From RGIG4079 sp045596365 (GTDB taxonomy: Bacteria > Bacteroidota > Bacteroidia > Bacteroidales > Muribaculaceae), in contig JAZOCE010000023.1 in assembly GCA_045596365.1 (NCBI GenBank), forward strand, positions 55,826 through 119,825: a stretch of DNA of 64,000 nucleotides, given 5' to 3'. The notes under the pieces are model-generated. The model was not told the origin of the DNA, did no database searches, and worked only from the letters and a program-made list of their open reading frames with translations. The number at the start of each line of letters is the position of its first letter. Position 1 is the stretch's first letter. Below are positions 19,901-28,106 of the stretch, in pieces. The translations under genes were made by a program, and so were the position numbers.

Positions 19901-21446
19901 TTTTTACGTATAAAGAGTTGTCTGTTGTGGTGATGTCGCCCGAAAATTCACCCACTTGATACACTTGACCTTTATAGGTGTATTCATAGGCTACACCAAG
20001 TACTTCATCAGCATTTAAAGCTGTCTTGATAGAGATGTAACCAAGAGTTGAGTTGAGTGTATATTCAGAAGATGAAAGCAAGCGGGCACTTTCTACTTTT
20101 TCAAAATCTTTACCACCGTCTATGCCGTAGGCTGATAGTGGCTCAAGAGCTTGTGTAACAGTGTTTATATTACGAGCATCAGGATATTGTTCCTTGATAA
20201 CGCTCATAAGATTGTTTGATGTGTTTGATGGATTATTATAGGATAGATTAGGTTGCCAATATGAATTAGCGAGGACTTTGTTTTCTCCTAAGTCCATAAA
20301 GGCAACAATGTTACGTGATTGATTATAGTTATTACTTTTATTAGTTACCCACACTTCAATGCGAGTAATATTGACGCCTGAAGACACATACGGTAGTTTA
20401 GATGCAAATTGGTCATAGTTATCTCTAAAAAAATGAGACAAAAAGTAGTGCCTGTTTTGGTCGTAATTATCGCAGTTTATAGAGAAATCAGTAGTCTGTA
20501 CACCACCTTTAGTATTTACAGTTTTAGATTCTGAATTTTGTTGAGATACCAGAGCCGTCGCTGTCAATTTTCCAAATTGGAGTTTCGTTTTTACACCGAA
20601 AAGGGCAGTGCTACCACGGATGAGAGATGATCCTGTTGTCATGCTCACATTCCCGGCTTCAATGCTTTTGATTATATCATCCTCTTTCCCTTCATATTGG
20701 AGCTTGAGATTTTTAGAGTCAAAATCAAAAGTAGCATCGGTGTTATATGTCATGTTGAATTTTAGCTTATCACCAACTGTAGCACCAATAGTCGCCTGAA
20801 TTTTTTGGTCAAAATCAAAATAGGTTTTGCGACGAGCATTTAGAGGTAGAGCAGGGTTATCGGTTTTGTTTGATTTAACCCCCATTTGAATTTGAACAGA
20901 ACCTTGAGTCTTTAGTTGTACTCCTCCGGGTCCGAATATTTTTTCCAATGGACCAAGGGCGAAATTCATATCAAGAATATTGAAAGGCTCTTTTTCTTTT
21001 TTCTCAAATAGTTCGGTATTGCGCAGTCTGTAATATTCTTGCATTGATTTGCGCATTTGCCAATCGTTATATTCGCTTGCTGATAGCATGAAAGGTGTTG
21101 CGATATCAATGTCTCCAAGTTTTGTGCGAATAATGTAACAGCCTGTTGCAATATCATATTCAGCTGTTGTAGTTATATTAGAGGGCGTTTTTAAGTCTAA
21201 TGGTCCTCTTTCCTGCATCAAATTATTATAGTTATCAGGTGTCGTTGGTTGGATGTCATACCGCATCTCAATTGAATCGCCTTTTACTTTTGACGGCGGG
21301 GGAGTTGTATTTGAAGGCGCAGGAGGATTTAGCTCTGATTTGTAATATTGAGCTTGGGCAAAAAAAGTAGATATCAAAAGTAGCACAAGACAACTTCCGA
21401 TAACTATATGTTTTTTATTATTTAATTTACTATATACTTTTTCCAT
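13995..21446 (-). CDS. sprA: T9SS outer-membrane translocon SprA
   Basis: SprA is the giant outer-membrane beta-barrel that forms the protein-conducting pore of the type IX secretion system. In Flavobacterium it is also needed for gliding. The ORF gives 2483 residues, close to the usual 2300-2500. It begins with a signal peptide (KHIVIGSCLVLLLIS, cut near AQAQ). The rest is dominated by amphipathic beta strands with many aromatic residues, and it ends in a typical barrel strand (SYGISFNLSLAR). The N-terminal FNILDMNFALGPLEKIFGPGGVQLKTQG and NPMPWDPANF segments are characteristic of the family. No frameshift is apparent over 7.4 kb. It follows ruvA on the same strand after 54 bases. Its cargo in this window would be the two S8 proteases and the protein at the right edge. 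Confidence 0.93.
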   Translation of the reverse strand: MEKVYSKLNNKKHIVIGSCLVLLLISTFFAQAQYYKSELNPPAPSNTTPPPSKVKGDSIEMRYDIQPTTPDNYNNLMQERGPLDLKTPSNITTTAEYDIATGCYIIRTKLGDIDIATPFMLSASEYNDWQMRKSMQEYYRLRNTELFEKKEKEPFNILDMNFALGPLEKIFGPGGVQLKTQGSVQIQMGVKSNKTDNPALPLNARRKTYFDFDQKIQATIGATVGDKLKFNMTYNTDATFDFDSKNLKLQYEGKEDDIIKSIEAGNVSMTTGSSLIRGSTALFGVKTKLQFGKLTATALVSQQNSESKTVNTKGGVQTTDFSINCDNYDQNRHYFLSHFFRDNYDQFASKLPYVSSGVNITRIEVWVTNKSNNYNQSRNIVAFMDLGENKVLANSYWQPNLSYNNPSNTSNNLMSVIKEQYPDARNINTVTQALEPLSAYGIDGGKDFEKVESARLLSSSEYTLNSTLGYISIKTALNADEVLGVAYEYTYKGQVYQVGEFSGDITTTDNSLYVKMLKSTTVAPKLPMWDLMMKNVYSLGAYQIQKSNFRMNIKYLSDTTGTEINYLPIPGLNNISLLQVMNLDRIDSNEQSNPDGFFDYIEGYTVLSSNGKIIFPVVEPFGSHLAKKINNPEIAKQYVYQELYDSTLVVARQFADKNKFVLTGEYQASSGSQIRLNAINVPRGSVVVTAGGVQLIENSDYTVDYSMGIVTITNQSIIDSGQSISVSLENQSMFSTQRKTLLGLDLQYAFNKDFNIGATILHFSEKALTEKVNIGDEVINNSMWGLNLSYNTEFMWLTNMLNKIPTVNATQPSRLSLTAEYAQLVPNKQKSGSTQGSSYVDDFESSQTGIDLRSPYSWFLAPTPYESGTNAMFPEAALSNNVDYGKNRALLAWYYIDRMFTQKNSSLAPGYIKSDLKQLSNPYVREVTSREIFPGRELSYGESSTIQTLNLSFYPEERGPYNLDATDIDDQGKLLNPEKRWGGIMRKMDNTNFEQSNIEYVQFWLMSPFLDEEVTNHEGGDLYINFGEMSEDILKDGLKSYENGLPVDGNEQFIKTTSWGKVSSQNSLTYAFDNNAGSRRKQDVGLDGLVNDEEFNFDTYKNYLDQLRLKLPVSTIEAMQTDQFSPFNDPAGDNYHFFRGYDYDEQRLSILERYKHYNGVEGNSLSPEDTNEPLYQSSRSVPDVEDINQDNTLNEYERYFQYRISIRPEDFVVGKNFITDKQVSLVRTRDGKDTEVEWYQFKIPLSEYEKIVGSINDFSTIRFARIFMTGFKQVTHLRFATLELVRGEWRTYDFNLNNRGDAPAEGQLDLSVVNIEENAEREPVNYVLPPGVTRIVDPGQSQITQLNEQSMSMKVVGLQAGDARGVYRNTSLDLRNYKRMQMWVHAEKLIDDVTNLKSGELSVFIRLGSDVKNNYYEYEIPLALTPPGQYNTYLTSDRYIVWPESNYLNFSLQSLVNLKKERNVEKSQEGSNVGYATLYTGRDPDNEQNRMAVLGNPSLSDVRVILVGVRNNSSTTKDGTIWLNELKVTDFDNSGGWAAKANANLALSDIATLNFGTHIETAGFGGVDQSLNSRRLDDYEQYNFAVQADLGRFLPEKAKLKAPIYYSITKEKTSPKYNPLDQDVLLQDALDEASSKQERDSISDYAIERSTVQRFSISGLKFDIQSKNPMPWDPANFTLNFSFNKQTRHDPTTEYEYTNDYRGSFQYSYTPYVKGLKPFGWIKSKNKNLKFIKDWEFNYLPNSISFLTTMSRYYYEQQTRSEVDVMFQLPVSVSKNFLWDRQFALTWNLTKSLNLSFNSNTSARIEEPVGAVNKKLFPDKYREWKDTVWQSILHMGTPWAYNQTFVGTYKAPFSKIPVLDFLTGSVSYNATYRWDRGATIDGVDLGNTISNQSTWNTDGRLNFESIYKKVPYLKKIDQRFSKNNRQRSKLKPKKFERTFQLKTDTSLTIKHNLRNKKVKVTAVTTAGKPVAVKTKVIDANTIEILNRGDDNVKFTIVEIIKEDKNIWKEIEEHAVRFAMMPRNVSVRWRKTNSLSIPLFSPEIGNVFGQSNSYGPMAPGLDFAFGFVDENYIYDAKDRGWLICDNDQTSPAMWSKANELNIELNLEPVKGLKIQLTSNRTDNRTNQIQFMYDDMPITRTGSYTKTHCAIATALRGSNADDGYYSEAFNDFLNNIPVVADRLNNKYIGLNYPSTGFMKNNPHAGAPYDPEVGGINHASSDVLIPAFIAAYTGKDASKIYLDPFPSFAHVMPNWRVTYDGFINLGNMRKWFKSFTLKHAYQCTYTVGSYSSYLNWISADGELLGFTLDELTGQPIPSSPYNISSVAITEKFAPLIGVNFTLKNELQFNAEYRDSRTLTLNSSAGQLVEAATKGITIGAGYKIVGFNSVLKIKGSQQGISNDLTLNADFSFQKSQALIRRIEDNYAQATSGTQSVSINLTASYVMSKRMTIAAFFDHQINTPLVSSSAYPTTNSSYGISFNLSLAR

Positions 21447-21500
21447 TAAAGGCTTGTTACAGCCGACAATTATATTTGCATGTGTTTAGTCTATAATCGC

Positions 21501-22082
21501 TTACATCATTGTAAGTGCTTTCTTTATGGCGGTCTCAACTTTTAGAGTCGGATCACTATCAAATAGTTTTTTCAAGACTTTTTGAGATTGTGGTCGCGCA
21601 AAGCCGAGCATAATCATTGCTGCCAATGCTTCATCAAAGACATCACTTGCAATAGTCGGTTGTATTATAAACGCATCACCTATAGGTTTTATTTTATCTT
21701 TGAGGTCAACAATTATGCGTTGAGCAGTTTTTATGCCTATTCCTTTTACGTTTTTCAGTTTGGCATGGTCTCCACTTGCAATAACAATTTCAAGTTCGGG
21801 TGCTGCAATTGATGATAAAATCATGCGAGCGGTATTTGCTCCAACTCCGGATACACCTATTAATAGGCGGAATAGAGTCCTTTCTTGTTCATCAATAAAG
21901 CCATATAATACATGTGCATCTTCGCGAATTGCCTCATGTACTAATAGCTTAGCATTTTTAGCACCTTCAAGGCGAGTAAATGCAGGTAAAGATATGTTGA
22001 GTAAATATCCCACTCCTCCACATTCAATAACTGTATATGTAGGAGTTAATTCAGTTATTTCGCCTTTAATATATTCAATCAT
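21501..22082 (-). CDS. ruvA: Holliday junction DNA helicase subunit RuvA
   Basis: RuvA binds four-way DNA junctions and loads the RuvB motor. The 193 residues show an N-terminal OB fold (MIEYIKGEITELTPTY, ECGGVGYLLN), a middle pair of helix-hairpin-helix motifs (LIGVSGVGANTARMIL and LKNVKGIGIKTAQRIIVDLKDK) and a small C-terminal domain (about 145-193) that contacts RuvB. It has its own promoter upstream and is followed on the same strand by sprA, a pairing seen in other Bacteroidetes. ruvB is not in the window. Confidence 0.95.
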   Translation of the reverse strand: MIEYIKGEITELTPTYTVIECGGVGYLLNISLPAFTRLEGAKNAKLLVHEAIREDAHVLYGFIDEQERTLFRLLIGVSGVGANTARMILSSIAAPELEIVIASGDHAKLKNVKGIGIKTAQRIIVDLKDKIKPIGDAFIIQPTIASDVFDEALAAMIMLGFARPQSQKVLKKLFDSDPTLKVETAIKKALTMM

Positions 22083-22104
22083 AATTGTTCTTTGATTTAT
22101 TATA

Positions 22105-22136
22105 CAAAGGTAATAAATTAATAGGCTAAATACAAT
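22105..22136 (-). promoter_or_regulatory. Promoter of ruvA-sprA
   Basis: Reading the minus strand: ATTG (22136-22133), 20 bp, TACCTTTG (22112-22105), then a 22-base leader to the ruvA ATG. It matches both consensus elements. Confidence 0.75.
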
Positions 22137-22747
22137 AGATATTGTCCATTGGCATTTATGATGATTTCTTTATTTGTGGCTTCATTTAAAGTCCCTTGCC
22201 ACAAAGCATTAAATGCTCTAATTTGATATTTCAAACCGATAGCTGACATTTCTGTGCAATTGTAGTTGAAAATAGAAACTTTTTGTTTTGGATTAACGAG
22301 AACCTTGGCTTTTCCTATTATTGGGATAAAAATACCATAATCGGTGAATATTTTAGCGTTTACTCCTCGCTGCATATAATCTATTAGTAGGCTTATATTT
22401 CCCAACGAGTGATCTTCTCTTTTTCCTGTTGCACCAATGATAGAGACTTCGGAAATCCCTTTAGAGTAAAGGAAATTTATAGCTTTTGTTTGATCATTAG
22501 TCTCTTGATCGCTATTGATTATAATTTTTGAAGCGTAATTCTGCTTGATTTCGTCAGAAACAGAGTCTCCATCTCCAATAATTATATCAAAATCCATTTT
22601 GCGTTTAATATATGAGTTGGCTGCTCCGTCGCAGAGTATTACATTTGTAGCGTCATTGAGGATTCTTAAGGGTAGAGGAGTAGTTGGGAATTCTCCATTC
22701 CCAACAATAACAACTTGAGAGTATTTATATGGATCAATTGTTGTCAT
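22118..22747 (-). CDS. Thiamine pyrophosphokinase
   Basis: Converts thiamine to thiamine pyrophosphate with ATP. Family motifs are LCDGAANSYI, the acidic metal-binding DIIIGDGDSVS, DQETNDQTKAINF, and IGATGKREDHSLGNISLL; the C-terminal beta domain follows. Its 209 residues fit the bacterial family. The start overlaps the end of the upstream PnuC-type gene by 14 bases, so the two are translationally linked, and this pairing points to thiamine as the transporter's substrate. No TPP riboswitch was recognised in the short upstream spacer. Confidence 0.9.
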   Translation of the reverse strand: MTTIDPYKYSQVVIVGNGEFPTTPLPLRILNDATNVILCDGAANSYIKRKMDFDIIIGDGDSVSDEIKQNYASKIIINSDQETNDQTKAINFLYSKGISEVSIIGATGKREDHSLGNISLLIDYMQRGVNAKIFTDYGIFIPIIGKAKVLVNPKQKVSIFNYNCTEMSAIGLKYQIRAFNALWQGTLNEATNKEIIINANGQYLLYLAY

Positions 22748-23315
22748 GTTGCATTAACTTTTTCCAATTATAGTAGCCCAAAATAGCTACAATAGAATAT
22801 ATAGCATATAATGTTGCATAGAAATAGATGTCTTTATATATGTAAAGACCAACAGAGATTATATCTACAGCTATCCACACAATCCATTGTTCTATAAATT
22901 TTCGAGCCATCATCCACATTGCAATAATACTTAGTGCAGTGGTTAAAGAGTCCCATAGAGGGACATTACTATCAGTGAAATTTATTAGAATAAATGATAT
23001 GGCGATAAAAAGTATGATAGTTATTATTGACGTCGGAATATAGTATTTCAATGGCGTTGATGTGATGGGTAATTCTTTATTCTCTTTTTTGTTTTTAGGA
23101 AAAGTCCATGTTATGTAGCCATATATTGCGGCAATAAGGTAATAAATGTTTATTCCAAAATCAGCATATAGCCCTGCATTGTAATATACAATCAATGATA
23201 ACGCAGGCATGATAGCCCCCATTATCCACACAAGAGCATTCGCTTTATATTCATAATATAAATATAGAACACCAACTATTGTTCCAATGATTTCAAGTGC
23301 TAAGTCAATCGTCAT
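22734..23315 (-). CDS. PnuC/PnuT-type vitamin transporter, probably for thiamine
   Basis: A 193-residue integral membrane protein with about seven helices. It shows features of the PnuC family: ALVWIMGAIMPALSLIVYY near the N-terminus and a late WxxWIAVDIISVGLYIYKD segment, the substrate-site WxxxD-type motif. PnuC proteins move unphosphorylated vitamins by facilitated diffusion, trapped by a partner kinase. Here the partner is a thiamine pyrophosphokinase overlapping its 3' end, so I infer a PnuT-like thiamine carrier rather than a nicotinamide riboside carrier. No NadR-like or nicotinamide riboside kinase gene is nearby. The alanine symporter gene lies 12 bases upstream on the same strand. 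Confidence 0.85.
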   Translation of the reverse strand: MTIDLALEIIGTIVGVLYLYYEYKANALVWIMGAIMPALSLIVYYNAGLYADFGINIYYLIAAIYGYITWTFPKNKKENKELPITSTPLKYYIPTSIITIILFIAISFILINFTDSNVPLWDSLTTALSIIAMWMMARKFIEQWIVWIAVDIISVGLYIYKDIYFYATLYAIYSIVAILGYYNWKKLMQHDNN

Positions 23316-23327
23316 TGTATGAAATTA

Positions 23328-24770
23328 TTATTCCCAACAGTCAATATCTTTTTCGATGTCAGGCATCATATTACGGCGGAATTTCGGCTCTTTTCCTGCT
23401 TTTTTCTGTGAAATATAATTATTAAGTAGGAAAAAGACTTTATTTGATAATAATAAAATCGCAATCAGATTAAAAAGAGTCATTAGTCCCATCATTATAT
23501 CAGCAAAACTCCATGCTGTTTGTAAACTCACAAATGCTCCAATCATAACCATTCCCCCAGTGATTAATCTGAAAATAGTAACAGCGGTATTTTTTTTTGT
23601 AACAAATCGGATATTGGCTTCTCCATAAAAATAGTTTCCAATTATAGTACTATAGGCAAATAAGAATATGGCGGCAGTCATAAAATATTTACCCCATTCA
23701 CCCACTTGACTTTCGATTGCTTTTGTAGTGAGCAATATTCCATCGACGCCACTTGTGTGTGCTCCTGAAACGATGATGATAAATGCGGTACAGGAACATA
23801 TTATTAAAGTATCAACAAAAACACCTAATGCTTGAACTAACCCTTGTTTTACCGGGTGAGAAGTGTCGGCTACAGCAGCTGCATTTGGCGCAGATCCCTC
23901 TCCAGCTTCATTGCTGAAAAGCCCCCGTTTTATGCCTTGCATCATTGCTGCACCAAGTGTACCTCCCGTTACTTGTTCTAATCCAAATGCGCCATCTATG
24001 ATTTGCTCAAATACAGATGGAAGTAAATTGATATTAGAAAATACAATATATAGTGCCAATAATAGATAGCCTAATGTCATAGCCGGGACTATCATATTTG
24101 AGAAATTGGTAATGCGTTGTATACCACCGAAAATAATAATTAAAGTGCTTACCGTTAAGATTATTCCTATTGAAATTTTATCTATGCCGATTGTATCTGA
24201 TAACGAATCGCAAAGTGTGTTACTTTGTATTACTTGATATGCCATACCAAAAGTTGTTGTTATGAGTATGGCAAAAACAATTCCCATCCATTTTCGATGC
24301 AGACCTTTTTGCATATAATATGCTGGCCCTCCATAAAAAGAGTCTTTACCTCGACGTTTATATAGTTGTGCAAGTGTTGATTCTACAAATGCTGTTGCAG
24401 CGCCTAACAATGCCATTATCCACATCCAAAATACAGCTCCTGGACCTCCGACAAATATTGCCGATGCAACTCCTGCAAGATTTCCTGTCCCCACACGGCT
24501 TGACAGAGAAACGGTAAATGCACCAAATGAACTGATATATTTGGCCGTTGTTTTATCCTGTGGTATCTTTTCTTTCTTCTTGTCTCGCCCCATCATAATG
24601 CGTATCATATCTTTAAACAATACAAATTGTACTCCACGAGTACGTATTGTAAAGTATAATGCGCTGAAAATTAACAGACCAATGATTATATAGGTCCAAA
24701 GGAAATCATTGGTAATATTAAGCAAATTTAAAATGCTATTTATAAAATTATTATCAGATAATAGAATCAT
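23328..24770 (-). CDS. Alanine/glycine:cation symporter (AGCS family)
   Basis: This is a sodium-coupled amino acid uptake permease of about 480 residues with around eleven membrane helices. Diagnostic stretches are SSRVGTGNLAGVASAIFVGG (cation/amino acid site), AFVESTLAQLYKRR, FYGGPAYYMQKGL, and KRGLFSNEAGEGSAPNAAA. I place the start at the ATG at 24770; an in-frame TTG at 24794 lies inside the promoter's -7 element and cannot be the start. It is the first gene of an apparent unit with the PnuC-type transporter and thiamine pyrophosphokinase. Confidence 0.92.
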   Translation of the reverse strand: MILLSDNNFINSILNLLNITNDFLWTYIIIGLLIFSALYFTIRTRGVQFVLFKDMIRIMMGRDKKKEKIPQDKTTAKYISSFGAFTVSLSSRVGTGNLAGVASAIFVGGPGAVFWMWIMALLGAATAFVESTLAQLYKRRGKDSFYGGPAYYMQKGLHRKWMGIVFAILITTTFGMAYQVIQSNTLCDSLSDTIGIDKISIGIILTVSTLIIIFGGIQRITNFSNMIVPAMTLGYLLLALYIVFSNINLLPSVFEQIIDGAFGLEQVTGGTLGAAMMQGIKRGLFSNEAGEGSAPNAAAVADTSHPVKQGLVQALGVFVDTLIICSCTAFIIIVSGAHTSGVDGILLTTKAIESQVGEWGKYFMTAAIFLFAYSTIIGNYFYGEANIRFVTKKNTAVTIFRLITGGMVMIGAFVSLQTAWSFADIMMGLMTLFNLIAILLLSNKVFFLLNNYISQKKAGKEPKFRRNMMPDIEKDIDCWE

Positions 24771-24791
24771 TTTAGTAAGATAAAATTTATA

Positions 24792-24799
24792 CAAAGATA
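24792..24799 (-). promoter_or_regulatory. -7 promoter element of AGCS transporter gene
   Basis: On the minus strand this reads TATCTTTG, an exact TAnnTTTG match, 21 bases before the ATG at 24770. The -33 position falls in the preceding terminator and is only T-rich. Confidence 0.55.
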
Positions 24800-24819
24800 C
24801 GCATAAATTTAGCTATAAT

Positions 24820-24852
24820 AAAACGTCGATTGTTTATTACAACCGACGTTTT
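24820..24852 (-). terminator. Terminator after the STN/beta-barrel gene
   Basis: AAAACGTCGATTGT and ACAACCGACGTTTT form a 14-bp stem with one mismatch. It ends the ECF sigma-FecR-barrel unit on the minus strand. Confidence 0.8.
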
Positions 24853-24876
24853 AAGTAATTATGAATAAAAAGTTTT

Positions 24877-27414
24877 TTATAAAGTTAATACGGCAGGTCC
24901 GGAGTCGGAATTATTGAGACTGCGTTTTGTTTTTCCGAAGATGCGTCCGAATGAAATGTTATAACGAGCGGTGAATGTTATCATATTTGCGTTGTTTTGT
25001 ATTGATACATAGGTGTAATTTGGATTTGTCGCGCTTAGTTTCCAATTGGGATATTCTGTGCCGGCTGAGTGGAATAATAGATTACCGGTGAGAGAAAAAT
25101 ACCATTGTTTATTTGGTCGATATCCGATTGTCAATGTACTCCAATTTTCATTCTTTCTTTTTTCGTCTCCAAATAGATATTTGTCTGGTATTTTATAATA
25201 AGCTCTGATGCCCCAATTCCCGAAATAAGCGTTGACAGAAAATTGAGCAGTAAATCCATCAAGAGAATAATGCCAAGCATCATCGATTGAAGTCATGTGA
25301 TTATATAAACAATAGATATTAAAAGACAAGTGTTTATTGAAAATTTCTCTCATGGCGATATTCGCATATATCCCTAATCGTTTATAATTATCGAAATTAT
25401 CTGTAAGTGCAATAAATTTCCCATTGCCAAGATATGTAAAATTTAAATAGGTCGGATCTATCATATACATATATTCTGCTCCAATCGAGGCTGAAAATCG
25501 GTTATGAGAAAAATGACCTTGTAATCTACCAAAAAGGTCTTGACGACATTTTAGATTGGGATTACCATTTGTTACTAAATATCCGTCATATTCTTGTTCA
25601 ACGTTCGTGAGTTGATGTAGAGATGGTATTGATGGTGTATATCGTCCGCTAAAATTAATCTGGAATTTTTGATCTATAGGTAATCCAAAACTTAGATATG
25701 ACAAATTGCGAGTGAAATTACGTTTATTATCCTCACTTTCCATCCATATCATTTTTAAGCCTGAGCCTATGTTTAAAACCGATTTGCCTATGCGCTGAGT
25801 TAATCCGGCATAGATATAGTTGTTATTACTACTGAGTGTTGTTTTTGCTTCATTTAGGATATAATTGTTTGATGTTTGGTTTAAGCTGTTTTGAAAACCT
25901 GCCGAAAGTTGAGTTTTTTTGCCAAATTGTTTAGAATATGAGATTTCTGTTATAAGTGATTTGTGATTACTATTAACAACTGATGAGTATATTTCGGAAT
26001 TATCAGTAGCAAAATCATTATTAAGGTCTCTGCATTGTTCGCTATCAGAAAGAGAACCAACGACTTGAGCCTCAATAGATTGCCCATTGTCCCATTCTTT
26101 TTTTATAAAAAGGTCTAAAGATGGGGCATATTTGTATCCACGATCGCTTTCAATTTGCGAATAGTTGCCTAAATAACTATCTGTTACATTACTATACTCT
26201 TTGCTGTGATTGGTCCAAATATAGTTTCTTAATTTTGCTGAGAATGTAAGTGATTTATCATGGCGATAAGTATATCCGGTGATTATGCTATGTTGATTAT
26301 AATCCATTGGGGATTCTTTCCCATCTTTAGTAATATCCACTCTGAAATCATCACCTATATAACTTTCTTCTATATCAACTTCTCGTTTATCATAGTCTCT
26401 CCAATTAAATGAATAATCTAATGTGAATTCTGATTTTCCTTGATTGTATGATGCTCCGGCATCGGCATTTATAAAACCTGTTGTTGGAGCGCCGGTAATG
26501 TTGCCATAAAATGTTCCACCATCTTTTGGCTGTTTTAAATACACATAGATGATGCCGGATGCTCCGCTGTCAAGATATTTAAGAGGAATATTAGGACTGT
26601 ATTCAAATTTCGCAATATTTTTAGGATTGATTGAAATGAGTTCTGATGCCGATCGCTTTATCCCATCAACTAATATTATAGGTGCTCCATTGAATACTTT
26701 TATTGAGCGATTTATCTCATCTACAAACAATCCTGGAAATGGTTGTTGTCCTAAAAGAGAATATAAATCGGCTGAATGTTTAACTTGTGTCGCTGTCGGG
26801 TGAGTTATAATTTTGTCTCCATCATAGGAAATTTGTTTCTGTTCAACAAGTACTTCTTTAAGTAATTTCGCATTGGAATGAATGTGAACAGTTCCTATAT
26901 TACCTACATTGTAAACTTTGGAGTATGGCATATAACCAATGCAACGAGTTCTTAACAATACGGTTTTTGCATTAGTGGGAATTACAAAATCACCATTCTG
27001 GTTTGTTACTCCACCTGTGATAAAGGTAGAGTCGATGGGGTTGAATAACGAAACATTGGCAAATTCTACCGGATTTCGATGCTCGTCTATCAGACGTCCT
27101 TTAAGTTTATTTTCTTCTTTTTGCCAACATTCAATGAAAATGTCATTGGCGTCTCGTGTCACCTTAATGGGATAAAACCCAATTACTTCATAAATGGCAT
27201 CCAATATTGGTTTGTTGATAATCGTTGTTGTTACGGTGTAATCTTCAAGTTCATTGAAAATAAAATGAATATTGCCATCGGTATATGCATTGTTAATGTC
27301 TCGTAATACATTGGGCATTGGTTCATCGTAATAAGTTTTTGTGAATGTTTGAGCCGATAGATTGACATGACAAACCAATATCATTGTCAATATGATATAT
27401 AAATACTTATTCAT
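24877..27414 (-). CDS. STN/CarboxypepD_reg-like outer-membrane beta-barrel receptor
   Basis: A TonB-dependent-receptor-like outer-membrane protein of 845 residues. In order: signal peptide (NKYLYIILTMILVC, cut near LSAQ); an STN secretin/TonB N-terminal domain (about 25-95) of the kind used for cell-surface signalling; a carboxypeptidase-regulatory-like beta sandwich (about 105-185, beginning KGRLIDEHRNPVEFANVSL); a plug-like region (about 200-290); and a 22-strand-like barrel to the C-terminus. No SusD gene follows, so it is not a standard SusCD pair. It is the third gene of an ECF sigma-FecR-receptor unit, with 12 bases after fecR. The start at the second ATG (27414) gives a normal signal peptide; the first ATG adds three residues. 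The ligand is unknown. Confidence 0.85.
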   Translation of the reverse strand: MNKYLYIILTMILVCHVNLSAQTFTKTYYDEPMPNVLRDINNAYTDGNIHFIFNELEDYTVTTTIINKPILDAIYEVIGFYPIKVTRDANDIFIECWQKEENKLKGRLIDEHRNPVEFANVSLFNPIDSTFITGGVTNQNGDFVIPTNAKTVLLRTRCIGYMPYSKVYNVGNIGTVHIHSNAKLLKEVLVEQKQISYDGDKIITHPTATQVKHSADLYSLLGQQPFPGLFVDEINRSIKVFNGAPIILVDGIKRSASELISINPKNIAKFEYSPNIPLKYLDSGASGIIYVYLKQPKDGGTFYGNITGAPTTGFINADAGASYNQGKSEFTLDYSFNWRDYDKREVDIEESYIGDDFRVDITKDGKESPMDYNQHSIITGYTYRHDKSLTFSAKLRNYIWTNHSKEYSNVTDSYLGNYSQIESDRGYKYAPSLDLFIKKEWDNGQSIEAQVVGSLSDSEQCRDLNNDFATDNSEIYSSVVNSNHKSLITEISYSKQFGKKTQLSAGFQNSLNQTSNNYILNEAKTTLSSNNNYIYAGLTQRIGKSVLNIGSGLKMIWMESEDNKRNFTRNLSYLSFGLPIDQKFQINFSGRYTPSIPSLHQLTNVEQEYDGYLVTNGNPNLKCRQDLFGRLQGHFSHNRFSASIGAEYMYMIDPTYLNFTYLGNGKFIALTDNFDNYKRLGIYANIAMREIFNKHLSFNIYCLYNHMTSIDDAWHYSLDGFTAQFSVNAYFGNWGIRAYYKIPDKYLFGDEKRKNENWSTLTIGYRPNKQWYFSLTGNLLFHSAGTEYPNWKLSATNPNYTYVSIQNNANMITFTARYNISFGRIFGKTKRSLNNSDSGPAVLTL

Positions 27415-27426
27415 GGTTATCATAGA

Positions 27427-28089
27427 TTATTGGATAGTCAACGTGTTATTTTCAAATGTCGTTGCAAATAGTTCAAAGGATTGCAACATTTCAACAACAT
27501 CTTGAATAGTCTTGCCTTGCTCAATTTTAAGGTACAATCTCAGCTCTGTCGCTTTTTCATTTATATAAACAACATCAACATCATAAATCTCTGAAAATTC
27601 ATCGGTAATGCTTTTAAGAGAGATGTTATCGTATATTAATTCATGGTCATTGGTTATTACGATGTTTTCGATAGTTCCGCTTGTTGTTGAAATAGAGGTG
27701 TTTTTTATTTTTTCAATAGATTCAATTTCGTTGAGGGAATCATAACCGGTGATATAGTCAACGATCTGAGGATTAAATGCCGCAACAATAACAATTGATG
27801 TAATTGCAATGATAATAAAAATCGCGGCAATACGCATTAATTGGACCCAAGGTTTGATTGGTCTTATTTTTTTGCGTTGAGTTTTAAATTTGATTAATTC
27901 AGTTTCAATATCAGGGATTTCTATATTTTTCAATGCAGAGGATTCTTGGAGAAGATTTGCTGCATTATATAATTCTGAAAGTTCTTTGTCATTTTGAATG
28001 AGTGTAATATCTTCAGATGTCAATGTCTCAGGAGAATTTATTAGACGGGAAATGATTATGTCTCTATATGATTCGTTTAATGTTTTCAT
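27427..28089 (-). CDS. FecR-family anti-sigma factor
   Basis: An inner-membrane anti-sigma factor of 220 residues. It has a cytoplasmic N-terminal part (about 1-85) that should bind the ECF sigma factor encoded just upstream, one membrane helix (MRIAAIFIIIAITSIVIV, about 88-108), and a short periplasmic part. The final segment (about 150-220), including YDNISLKSITDEFSEIYDV and IEQGKTIQDVVEMLQSFE, resembles the C-terminal DUF4974/STN-like domain. It is shorter than the usual 300-330 residues because the central FecR beta domain is greatly reduced. The periplasmic domain would receive a signal from the receptor's STN domain. Confidence 0.8.
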   Translation of the reverse strand: MKTLNESYRDIIISRLINSPETLTSEDITLIQNDKELSELYNAANLLQESSALKNIEIPDIETELIKFKTQRKKIRPIKPWVQLMRIAAIFIIIAITSIVIVAAFNPQIVDYITGYDSLNEIESIEKIKNTSISTTSGTIENIVITNDHELIYDNISLKSITDEFSEIYDVDVVYINEKATELRLYLKIEQGKTIQDVVEMLQSFELFATTFENNTLTIQ

Positions 28090-28106
28090 AATTGTGGGAA
28101 TTAATT

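Noticed and set aside
24771..24794. Upstream TTG start of the alanine symporter
   Set aside because: It lies within the TATCTTTG promoter element, so it cannot be in the transcript.
24877..27414. SusC of a polysaccharide utilisation locus
   Set aside because: No SusD partner, no glycoside hydrolase and a short barrel protein with an STN domain; a signalling receptor fits better.
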